Source: Neospora caninum Liverpool (Eukaryota; Apicomplexa; Conoidasida; Eucoccidiorida; Sarcocystidae). From it: a stretch of DNA of 64,000 nt. Where the stretch lies: assembly GCF_000208865.1 (NCBI RefSeq), contig NC_018385.1, positions 798,298 through 862,297 of the forward strand. The letters run 5' to 3'. The translations under genes were made by a program, and so were the position numbers. The notes beneath the pieces are model-generated. The model worked only from the letters and a program-made list of their open reading frames with translations. It did no database searches and was not told the origin of the DNA. How positions within the stretch are numbered: position 1 is the stretch's first letter; each line of letters begins with the position of its first letter. Of this stretch, positions 13,301-24,400 are shown one piece after another.

Positions 13301-16300
13301 TGCATTGGTCCAAAACAGAGACAGCCTGGAAGGAGCAGCCGGATACCCGGAAAGTACCGGAACCCGAATGAAGCCGAGAGAGTCAACACGCGAACAATTA
13401 TCATTTCGAAAACCACTTTGGCTGGTGTTAAGGTCGTCACCACACCGCGTTGCGCTGTTGATCTCTGAGTCTCCGTGTCAATGTTTACAGGCGGAAGAAG
13501 TGTGGACACGTGGGGGAGCTTGGATGTGCTGTATGTTCGGCGAACACAACACAAAAACTGGCTGTTCTTCCTGCCCATCTCACCCTTACCTCTTTGCAAA
13601 TGGCCTGGACTCTATCGAGCCCAGACACAAGGGATCTCCGTCTCCCCCGTTGCGAGCTCCGCCTGTGGGCTTCCACAGTCTGTTGGATCAGCTGAAAGAA
13701 GACGCACGCTGGCAGATAAATTCACAGGTAGTTAAAAAGGTATAAAGGCACCCATAGTTGAGGTATCCAGCTAAACAAATACATTGATGAAATGTGTACC
13801 CACGCATATACATACAAAAGTAAATATATAGCAACAGAGAGGCCAAATGCATGAACGAGCAATTCGGCAACTGAAGCTAAGTACCACGAGCTGTCGTTTT
13901 CTACACTCTCGAAATCGCAGAATCTTTTCTCAGGATCAGACTGACCAGCTATTACCTATCCACGAATGCATTCACGCACTACCGAAGAGTGTAGTGTCAA
14001 AAGAACGTACAGTGTTGCCACGATGACAGGGGTAAAGAATAAAATAACGAGTTCTGTTCTCTCATCATGTGGCCGTGAATGCGAAGGCTTCGCGGGAAAC
14101 CATCCACGGCTGCATGAAAGACATATGCCATTGTTGCGAACTCACCAGCCACGTCAAGAATTCTTCTCTCCGCTTCACTTCCGTGCACACATTCGCGGCA
14201 AGAGAAGCAAGCAGGAAAACGCTGGAGGAAACGATGCGAATTAGACTGGAAGAGAAACAAACAACACAAGAACATCACAGCTTATTGTCTGCCTTGCATG
14301 GAAAGGTTGCACCTTACAACAACCAGAGAACCAGAGAAGACGGAGACTCATACTATTCGGCCACACAGGCGAGCGACAGCCAGCGATGCCAGTGTCTCTG
14401 ACACAGTGACGCTGGCTCTGCTATCCAGTCAAGTGCTCTCACTGCTGGAGTGGGCTACGAAAAAGTGGAGCCATGATTAGCTACAAGAGAACGACTCAAT
14501 CTGCCCACGAACCACCAGCCTGCATCAAGAGAAACCTTCCCTCCCCGTTGCGAAACAACAGTTCATCCTGATTCTGGAAGGTGATGGCGTCAGGCAAGGC
14601 ACGCGGTTACCACCACAAAGAATTGGAGATGCTACACACTGTCGGTAGAGAAAGAGAAGAAAGATGGGAACAGGTCCGGAACGGGAGGCAGCGGCAAGAA
14701 GCAAGAACTGGACTAACAAAGATCGCATCCAGGAGAGGAAGTTCCCCCAAAAGAAGACGCATGGGCGGGGAGCAGAGCACGGAGAGGGGCCGACAGCAGT
14801 TTGTGCCGACACGCGGCAGCTTACAAAGGCCAGACGAGGACGGACATTCGTGCGATCCCGATTAAGGATGAGACGGCTTGTAAAAGGAACAGCATAAGCT
14901 GGTGCCAAAGTGAAATTCCAATCCGTCCCGGAATCACATGGCTCAAGAAGAGCACCAGAAGGAAGAAATAAGAACTCACAAGAGCATCGATGAGATTCAC
15001 ATCCAGGAGGGCCGACACAAGATGACTCTTGTAGCATGCTTCGCGCGATGGCGCAAGTTGGGAAGACAGAGGCAGTGTCTTTACGTCTGGATGATGAGCC
15101 GGCAGAATCTCTCCGGGTACCAGCCGATAGAAGAGAATAATTACTTTCACAGAGATAGCAAAAGAAACGACTGCAAGATTAAGACCGGAAACCAACCAAT
15201 AAAGGGTTTGTTCCGCATGTCTTACCATCGACTGTCGGAAAAGCCAGAATGCAATCGTGAAGAGAGTACACCACGCAGTGGATGCCGCTAGACAACCATG
15301 GAGAATAACCAAAGGCGTATGACCTTGTAGATACCATCCAGTATGCACAGCAGCTAATAGAAATGCATAAAAGCAAAGAGAAACAAGAAGGAGAACCAAA
15401 GAGATAAATGGCAGACGCCTGGCACAAAATCGATTGATGTTGAATCCAAATTCTGCCTCAAAGTGGGAATCGACAAACATCAAACGGTGAAGAAATAGAG
15501 CCTTGCCAATCAACTGGAGGGGGCGGCGAGGTTTGGGGGAGGGAGAAGTGACATCCCGTAGACCGAGGCGGAAAGTTCGTCTTCGGTTTGGCCGTTGTAA
15601 GAAACTCCAGTCCGTTGGTGTCGACTGTCCGGATGCTATACAAGAACAAAGAGACAGCCGGAAAAGACGTTCAGGGACAAGAAAGCCAGGGACAAGAAAG
15701 CCAGGAACAACACTGGAAGAGAAACAGACTACCAGCAGCGATGCGACAAAAGATAAAAAAACAAGTGTGCTCAGAAGGATCATCGATGAGTGAGAGAGGA
15801 GACACATGGGAAACGGCACAAGTACCTCTACCGTAGATATCCATTCTCTATAAGTTGAGTAAGGTCGCCGTTCGAAAGAGGACCCCAATGTATTCCGTCT
15901 GTTCCGACAGGTCAACAGTGGAGCCTAGCACCTTCCAAAGCATAAACAATATTCGTAGCAGAGACCGTTAGCATTCGGCTCGCGTCCTTTATATGTTGCA
16001 TGCACCCGTCGAAATCCCTTCAGAGGGGCTACGCCAACTCAGGCACATCAGTTTCGGATATGTACGCCCATTTCTGAAGGCCATACTAGAAGCAACAAGG
16101 CTCTCCAGTGCGAGAAGAGCCAACGACGTCTCCAGAGTGAAGGCCCAGAAACAGGAAATGAGTGTTACGGCAAACTGCTTCACAAGCCAGAAGGTTAGGC
16201 ACTGTCTTGTCTACAAAGCTATTAAGACGTATACGTTGCCTTGCCATGGGAACAAGACCTCTCCTATGCACTCCCCTTAAATTATTTTGAACCATGCCTC

Positions 16301-16972
16301 TTCAGTGTTTTTCGTGTGTTTCCGAAGATAGAAAGACTCACAGTCTTCATGTGCACTGTTGTCGGAGTTTCTTCTCGCACGTCGTTTGGCTGCTGCCTCG
16401 CATCGTTCTATGGTTACATAGTCAACGTCATCCATGAAAATGGATTCAACAAGATGTTCAAGAAAATCCCATGCTTTTCGGCACATATTTTGTTTCACTT
16501 GAAGAAGCACTTCCTTCTGAACAAGCTTTGAGTCGATAGAGTCATCAGCATGACGACTAATCTGTAGTGCTGATCCACCACCGCTCTGTCCTACCGCGTC
16601 ATTACCCTCTTCGAGATCTCTACCGGAAGACGAGAGGAATGCGCGTCCTCCTGTCCGGCTCTCATGGGTGCATTCCGGGCGCTTTTGGTCCTCAAGGGAT
16701 CCACCTGTAACCATCTCCTCATCCCAGTTAACATCATCAAAATCAAATTCATCTTTCTTCCCTGAGTTCACAAAGTCGTCTGTGGCGTGCCCATGATACC
16801 CGCGCTCTGCAATATTTATCCCTCTTCCTCCTAGGGCAGCTGATCCCCCTGTAAATAACTCTTTATGTCCGCTTGGAATCCCTGGTGACGAACTATTCTT
16901 TGAGAAACCCTCACTGTGCTTTCCGTCGTCCCTCTTGTGGTTTTTGAAAACTTGAATGTGATGTCTTCCCAT
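7321..16972 (-). CDS. Multi-span class I 3',5'-cyclic nucleotide phosphodiesterase
   Basis: Hydrolyses cAMP and/or cGMP at a membrane. Proposed start ATG 16972, with an acidic, soluble first exon 16972-16342. A hydrophobic frame lies near 16.1 kb. Exon 15513-14825 carries about five helices and 14245-14146 the last helix, then KRREEF. Linker exons are 13691-13590 and 13325-13167, possibly with more near 12.2 kb. Catalytic exons: 11334-11167 (NPYHNAVHGAM), 10070-10021, 9634-9529 (LCHDVGHPARNNAFL), 9163-9056 (YNDSSVLENFHA), 8426-8295 (LVIDLILATDM), 8051-7788 (RAADIS; TSQVGF), a 14-nt exon 7702-7689 and 7532-7321 (NKWEAM). The metal ligands (HN..H, HD, AD) and the invariant Gln are present. Phases close across 11334-9056, 8426-7321 and 15513-13167. 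Unresolved: 16342 to 15513, 13167 to 11334, and one short exon between 9056 and 8426. The final exon stops at TAA 7321. Substrate preference cannot be read. An AGAGACG element lies upstream. Confidence 0.94.
10681..10930. other. Strongly AT-rich block inside a phosphodiesterase intron
   Basis: The intron between exons 11334-11167 and 10070-10021 contains about 250 bases that are far richer in A+T than the surrounding, roughly balanced DNA, with runs such as AAATAATTAACATAA and long T tracts. It encodes nothing I recognise. A nuclear insertion of organelle DNA (apicoplast or mitochondrion) is one explanation; simple-sequence decay is another. Confidence 0.5.
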
Positions 16973-19900
16973 TGCAAATGGCAGATTGTAGCCACTAAAT
17001 GAAATGGGCTCATAAAGCGGTGTATGCTCCTGGCGATGTAGATCACCTTAGGAAGGCGTCCGCGCATCCAGAAACGGGAGATGACGACTCCTGCTGCCAC
17101 TCCTGCCGCACTGACTAGTTTCCTTTAACGAAGCCGGCCGCCGAAAAGGAAGTGGCCGAGTTCCGTCTTGCGGCTCTCTAGTTTGTTGGGGCTGTTCCAG
17201 GGATCCACAATCAGACTCTGATATTTACGTCCATTGCGTGTACCGTGAAGAGACGGAGAGGAGGAAGGCAAAACGGAGGGCAAGCCTCCTGCGAAGTAGT
17301 AGTAAGAATATGGAGGGAGAATAACGAAGCCTCCAACACAGAGAACATACTCCCATCCGGAGTTCAAGGCAGAAACGCGCTCAATCGATAAGGAGCGGGA
17401 TAGATACGTCGGATCAAGGAGAGAGGAAACTCAGACTTCTCAGAGAACAGCAGTGCTCATCAAAGAAAAGCAGGGGTATGCATCATCGCAATGATGCGAT
17501 AGTGTTTCCAGCAGGGGGCACGGACAAACCTCGGATACCAAACCGAACTACCCGGGAGCGGTTGGACTCCAGAGTCCTTTGGCACGACTCAACAGGTGTT
17601 CCTAGGGAATCGTGAGCTCGAGCAGCAGAATTAAGCGGTAGTAAACGGGAGCTCGCCTTGGAGGTTCGAAGTTCGCATGGATGAAGAAGACAAGAATTGT
17701 GACACCCACAAAACGACCTCTCTCTGCTGAAAAAACTGAAGCCCAAAAAACACAATGCGACTTAGGGGGCGAAACAAGAGAAAGCCCTGCCGACACTACT
17801 TCGGAAAGGTCGTAGCAAAGAAAGGTGGTGGGACCAACGGCAGAGTCAACAATAGTGACGGAATACGGACACGGAAGGCGCATACGTGTCTTGGAGGGAT
17901 GCAACTAAACGAACTGATTCAAAGAAGCCGCAGTCTCATATAACGACAGCCTGGAAACGAAGAAGGGAATAACGAAATAAAGTTGCTCGTTGTGCCCGCT
18001 TCTACAACATCGGAGGAGTACCGAGTCAAGAAAACGTGCCTCGGAGCCGCCGGCATCAGCAGTGTCTCAGAAGATTGAAAGAAGCACAGAATATTAAGTG
18101 AGCGGCATTAGTCATTACAAAGTTGACTCTTCGACTGTTAGAAGCGAACACCAGATACGGCACAAGGAATAGCATCCTGGTTTGACATTGTAACTCACCG
18201 ACCAATGGCCGCTACAATGAAGTCGACCCTGCTGCCGCGCAGGCCCCTTTTGCTTGCACACCGGTAGGTCACGGCCCTCACGGTCACCTGCACACTACGT
18301 CACTGCCACATAAGGAAGACACACTGGAAGCCGAAGGAGGCACCGCGGCTTCTTCGAGCCAAGTGACGTGCTGGTGCCTCGAGGCTGTGGGTGTACAGAT
18401 TAAATTGGACTCGTAGCGTGGTCAGTAGCTTATCCTAGTGTTGATGGCTTTGGAACGACGGAGAACAGTGAGGTGGGGCTTGCTCGTTAATAGAACAGCG
18501 CACCGATCGCCAGGATTTCAAACGTTACATGGGTTCACGGTCGCGGGGAGTTCAGCCATACAGTTTTGCATATCGGTGCCGCACCAAGCAGAACCCACGT
18601 TGTCGATTTCGATGTGCCGTCGGACTTTTCCCGCCACTTTCGTGCGTCCTGGCAAGAGATGTCTCTGTATGCAGGCCTAGTTTATCCAGAAAAATTGAAG
18701 ACGTCAAACAAAACGCCGAGCTTGATCCGGTCGCACAAGCGGTGCTAAACTATGCGTCGTATTCGCCTGTCAACAAACGACGCCAGCACGCTGGGTTTCT
18801 GCGCTCGTAGTGCCGCGCTGGCAGCCCGTACGGGCGCGACAGTGACAGAAAACAAACTCATCCAGTAGATATGACTTTCCTGAAAACCAGTCTAAAAGTC
18901 ACTGTTGACACGGGCGCCGCTGTAATCAGTACCCCTCTACATAGTGCACCTCTGGTGAAACTCGTGACATGAAAAATCTGTGTTACTCTAACTGGCAACG
19001 GTACCTGTCGTACCATGGGAATATTCATGCATTTGAGCAGGACACGTCGAAAAAACACCGAAGGCTGATGATCGCCTGTGCTCTTGCTCTGAGACTGCGT
19101 AGATGTAGAGCACCTGCTGACGATTGCTCTCGGAAAATAAGATTTATGCAGTTGTGTCTGATCTTCAACATGGCCTGTGTTCTTTCCCTCGTGATAGCGG
19201 TGTTTGGCGCATACAGCCGTCGTGTGCCCCGTTCCGAACGAGCCACCTGCGCGGATCGCAGAGATCTGGTCTTCAGTTTCAAGCAGACGACTCTTGGCAT
19301 CACGAATGCTGTGGTCTCATTTCGTATTGTATGTCCATCACAGATAGATCGACCAGTGACATGCAGTATTCTGTTCGAACAGCCGTAGTGGTATCCGCTC
19401 GACTACTGTAGCCGTCCACCTACCTCGGATGCGGCCTTCCTGCGTTAAGAGGAACACGCCGTTGCAGCTCACGCAATCGCGCCGGCACTGCCCTGCGGAC
19501 ATTCCTTCTGTTTTCTCATTACGATGGGACTTTACTAATGTCACGAGCACGCGTTCAAAAAATTGTTACTAGACGAAAGGACAACTGCTTGGCAGAATGG
19601 TGCCCAGTCCTATTCACGGGGACGTAAAACCCGGGAGCCGGACACAATCGGCTTGTGAATGCCAACTCGTCGCTCGCGTGCTACTCTCGATTCCGTTTCC
19701 AAACCGTCGTGTAAGTGCTCTACGAAACTAGGCAGCAAGGGAGCCCTCCGATACAGCTAACCGCTTTCGATCTTGAAATGATCTCAGAAAAGCTGAATGA
19801 AGCCTTTGAAAATACACAGTATAAAACTGACTTTTGAATGAAAGGAAGTTATATATGATGTTTGTATGTGTCGTGTGCAGGCGAAAGCGATGTTAGCAAC

Positions 19901-22545
19901 GTGGCATTACCAATGCCGCCGTCAAGTGTGCGCGGCTCCTACGAGCAGATTGTCAGCACGTGATTCACTGAAGACACTACTCGAACACAGCTTTACGTGT
20001 TGTTTTCACAGTCCTCGATTTTCCGATGCACAGAAAACGGGCCCAGAACATCAGCTCTTTCCGACTTGCACAGTCCCCTTCAGACTGAACGGGAAATGGT
20101 CACAAACGAGAGGTGCACATTTTGCTACAAATCTTTGGACCACACTTCAAATTCTGCACTTGAGGGGCCACATGACGCAACCCACAACAAAGATCATCCA
20201 CATAACGTTGTGGTTGTGTACATTGATTAGACCTTCAGCAAACGGGCTGGCGGGGTCGTGGCCTCCCATGAACATGCGCCAATTTTCCGGGTGATCATTT
20301 CGCGCTGGAGCACCGGCTCTACGAAGCTGAAGTGGTCCCGCCTTCCCAGTAGTAGCCGAAACTGCCTGTGATGAATTCCTCGAGAATCTTCGCGCGAAGA
20401 ACGAACTAAAAACATCGCTCACGGGCATCGTCGATGGGACGATCGGTGCCCGTCCGGGCGGACTCTGCGCCATGACACCACCTAATAACGTGAACAGTGG
20501 TGGCCTGCACACACAGAACGCACAGGAAAAATAAAGCGTATCGAAGGCTCACACTCATATCCAGCAGACATTACAGAAACGCTCGGCAGTCCCTCAGCAC
20601 CACGGGCTTATCTGCATATCGTCGATATGTGCCTGCTAAACTTTGAATGTGAAGTGTCCATTACAGAGCACTTCGAAACGTGAAGAGTCATGCATATGAC
20701 ACCTTTAGTAGAGAATGCCTATTCAACTAAATACACAACGGTTACATTTTCATTCAAAAAACTTCACGTCATAGTGTACGGCTGATTGGGACCGCTGTAG
20801 ACTAAAACGCCTCAACAGCAGCTGTATGCGCATCATGTAGACTACCACTGAGAAGACGGCACGGTCCAATATCACAACAGCGTGAATTGGGCACAATTAA
20901 GTGGTATCCAAGAAAAGAAGGCGAAAACACGGAAAAAACATGACAGCAGGGATACTAGCCTACGCTGCCTGGGCAACAGCACCTATAAACGCGACAGTGA
21001 CGAGACTCCCCGTTTAGTAGTCACGACGGCGACAAATACTGCCGCCTTAGCTCATCACATCAAAGCCTTCCGCTGAGAGAAACGCATGGGAAAACAGCGT
21101 TTCAGGGGGCACGATCCCTGAAATGATACGCGGAGAATCGCTACACCAACTGAATGACTGTCTCTCAGACAGGAAGACAAACCGCACGCGTGATTGTGTT
21201 TTCAGCTCTGTACGCACGGCCACCCTCGCAATGACTGGGTCGACGACACATGACAAACCCCATAGAGGCTGAACGACGTTCAGGTTTCAACTGAGATGCA
21301 TGTCCCTGCCCGGCCATAGCCGTTGAAGTTCGAAAAACCTCTTACGATACGGGACCGATATTGTGCGAAGACGGCAGCGAATTCCCACGTCTGTAGTGAA
21401 ATGGAGGAAAGTTTTCTCTAAAACAGTGTTTTTTTAAGGAAAGCAGCGCGCATCCGTAGTCACACGCTCGCAGGTACACCCCGCTCAGCGCGGTACGGGA
21501 ACTACATGGAACGCAACACAGTCCGCGTACAGTGCAACAGCAGAGAATGGAATTCTCCTCGTCTTGGGTCAAAGCTGGAGCTAAATCTTCAAAGAAATAT
21601 TCGCGTTTTCCCAATAAGGGGTTACACTCTCCAGCCACAGAAAACGAGGCCGAATCACAGGTGTGAAAAGAGGTGCGGAGCAGCGGAGGCAAACGGGGCC
21701 TACCCGATATCGTGAAGAACGCCTTGTCAACGCTGGATGGGAATGGAAAGCAGGAGCACGGAGAACACAGGTGTCCGATTCACTTGAGGAGACAACTGAA
21801 GACGTCATCAACTTCAGGTAGTCTTGTCAAACTTCTCAGACATTCACAGCCAACGAACTGGAGGCATGATGCTACCGAGGACAGCGAGCTTTTCCAGGTC
21901 GCATGCAGAAAAGCGAATTTTCAGAGCGTGCTTGCAGTCAGACGTTTGCAGGGCTTGCCTCAGCCCTCGGATCCCGCCTTTTGGCTCTCCACGAGAAAAC
22001 TTAGGTACGCTCTGTTGTTGGTATTTGGGTATATTCTTCATTTCTGAAAAACAGGGACGGCACAATGTCGCGCACGCTACTGACTGTCGGTGGAATCGTC
22101 TGGAGCTCAAGCTGGCGTGCCGTCCGTCGGTGGGCGTCCTAGACCACATGCCCATTCTCTGGTCCTGGGAAACAATCAGCATATGGATGCCCTGCTGAAG
22201 AATATGAAACGGTCATATAACTTTGGCTGAACAGATGAGTTCCTGTTCAGATGAGTCCAGTGTTCTTCGTCAGTAACGCCAGAGGAGTTGACCGGAACTC
22301 TACACCGGAATAACAATGCTGGACTGGGAGGGTTCAAGCCCTTTTTACCACTGGGCACATTTTCTTATTGATGCGTTTTTTAGTCCAAGTTCAGACTTCC
22401 ACGTTGCTGAGTTCAGCTACTAGTGGGTCACTCTGTCACGGTTAACCCAAGAGAAGGAGTACACTGGCGAGGTCTGGCAATGGGTACCACAAGCTCGTTA
22501 CACGGCGCTCGAGAATGTGAGTACGCAGCCCAAGAATGATCCCAG
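16973..22545. other. Gene-poor region upstream of the phosphodiesterase
   Basis: About 5.5 kb without a supported gene. It should include the phosphodiesterase promoter and 5' untranslated region at its left end. Open frames of up to 142 codons occur (for example 19866-20294, plus) but lack domain content, and opposite-strand frames of similar length overlap them. No tRNA, rRNA or CRISPR-like structure was seen. A lineage-specific small gene or a non-coding RNA cannot be excluded. Confidence 0.5.
17248..17256 (+). promoter_or_regulatory. Candidate AGAGACG promoter element upstream of the phosphodiesterase
   Basis: AGAGACGG lies about 280 bases upstream of the proposed phosphodiesterase ATG, on the strand opposite to the gene. 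A/TGAGACG heptamers are a known orientation-independent promoter element class in Toxoplasma. One copy of a 7-mer is weak evidence, so this is only a candidate. Confidence 0.25.
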
Positions 22546-22855
22546 ATTACCCTGAATAATTTTGTTATATTAATACATGGTGTTCAATTGGTTCTATTGT
22601 CACAATAGTTATCATCTTAAATATGCTTTGATATCACGGTACAACCTGGCTCCGTATACAAAGCCATTCAAGATCTAAACCAGTAGTCCAACTCGTTGTA
22701 TATGCTCCCCAGTAGAAGCTCATAAATAATCCAGTCTCAGATATTATCACTCCCAAAGATCCCATAAAGACACAGGTACCAAGGAAGTTATAGAACTAGG
22801 GATACTACTAACACCTAAGCCAGCAAGACCTCCAACAACCAATCAGTAGCCTCTG
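22546..22855 (-). other. Nuclear copy of mitochondrial DNA (NUMT) with a cox3-like fragment
   Basis: This patch is abruptly AT-rich. On the minus strand it reads, from about 22772 to a stop at 22634, an uninterrupted peptide that includes GVIISETGLFMSFYWGAYTT. That matches the conserved cytochrome c oxidase subunit III helix of the form (I/L)SE..LF.SFFWG. Flanking minus-strand sequence toward 22855 reads GGLAGLGVSS in another frame, so the patch is probably a fusion of mitochondrial blocks. There is no start codon or nuclear gene context. Coccidian nuclear genomes are known to carry many short mitochondrial fragments, so I call this an inert insertion rather than a gene. Boundaries are estimated from the change in composition. 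Confidence 0.78.
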
Positions 22856-24400
22856 GATTTATACGAGCCAGTAACACCTGCAAAACGAGCTTCCGCCGTC
22901 TCTTGTGTTGACTGATGGCAACCCAAAGCCACTTCCACACGCTGAAAACCAGAGGGCCTGCGTCTAAGGCGGTGTCTACTGCATCGTTGACTTCTAGATA
23001 TGCTTATGAGTGTTTTTACGTTGACCTGATGGTACCGCCAAGCGAGGGTCAACCAGTGGCTCCACGAATTGGAGTTACGAGTCGGAACCCCCCAACACTG
23101 GCATATCCGCTACAGCGGACGCTACGCAGAAACGTACATCAGCAAAGCCCTACGTACAGACCCTGGAGGAGGAAGCGCAAGATTTCCCACTATGCTGGCG
23201 GAAGGACCATCGTGGCACGCTGCCACAGAGTACTGGGGTAGCCTTTTCGATTGAAGAAGTTGCTGTCACTCCCGTGCAACACAAGCACAAAGGAATGCCC
23301 CTGTATTCCAGTTCATTTCATTGCCGAATTCCAAATAACAGGAGCAGAAACACCAGAAGGTGCGTATCACAGGGGTTTCCAGGCAAAGCACTTGGGTATT
23401 CTGTTTTAATTCCCAGTGACTCTTGTTTAACTCGATAGTCCACGCAACACTAATCCGTATATTACGCATAGAACATAGATCTTGAATGTCTTTGTATACC
23501 GGAGCCATTCACACTATCGCTTATCTGTCACCAAGGACCGCGATTCCCTATCATGACACACAAAGAGCTCCTGCTGTTTAAAATTGCTTCTTCTTGTTGC
23601 CCCCCGGCACAAGACTTTACTTGTGGAAAAGACACGTTCCAAATGATCCTCCCACACCTGTCTGCCGTGTCACTTCTCTCCTATCTCGTAGCACCCTCCC
23701 TACACGGAACGAGAGCTGGGCTCATCAAGGACGCCATGGTTCTGCCTACTCGAAATGGTTTGCTCTCCCGTTAGCAGCATGGCATCCAGGACTAGCATGG
23801 TTACGAGTGCACCAGGCCGCTCGGAACCAATCTCCAAACAATAGTGATCCCTGGACTTCAAATGTCAGCCTACAACACTGTTGTGGACGCACACGCCAGC
23901 GAGCTCACATGCCTAACAAACTGACGTTTGGTCTCTCGCTGTTTTTTTCGGGCATGTCAACATGTTCCACAGGGGGGGGGGGGGGGCAAAGACGACAACA
24001 ATTGACCACATTCATATCATTGTGAATGCCCACGCGTTTCTTGTAGAGATGACTTTCGAAGGTCATCGAGTCGTGTCAGTCGCTGGCCATTTGCTGCACA
24101 GTGCAATGATTCCAGCTTGTCTGCGCTGTCCGTGAAGAAACTTTCAATTTTCCTTGGAATTTCGGGCTTCCACCGTGCTCAAGGTATGCCGATGATTCCG
24201 TGTTGGCCGAACATAGCCACTGCCACCAAGAACCTGTTTCCTCTGGTTTCCGTCATTCATTTCCACTGCAACGAGGAACACACCTTACTCATTAAGCGGT
24301 TTTGCAGATCACCTTTCCTTCTTATATCCCCGGCATTTTTCGTCGGATCGAACGCGTGGGTGTAGCGGTACCATCGAAAAGTTGTCCTGCTTCAAAATCG
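22856..24400. other. Intergenic stretch with a 15-G homopolymer
   Basis: No supported gene. A run of 15 G at 23972-23986 is the most prominent structure. The right end probably approaches the 3' end of the large minus-strand gene, whose last exons I could not fix. Confidence 0.45.

Noticed and set aside
19866..20294. 142-codon plus-strand frame with ATG
   Set aside because: No domain and overlapping opposite-strand frames of similar length; likely chance.
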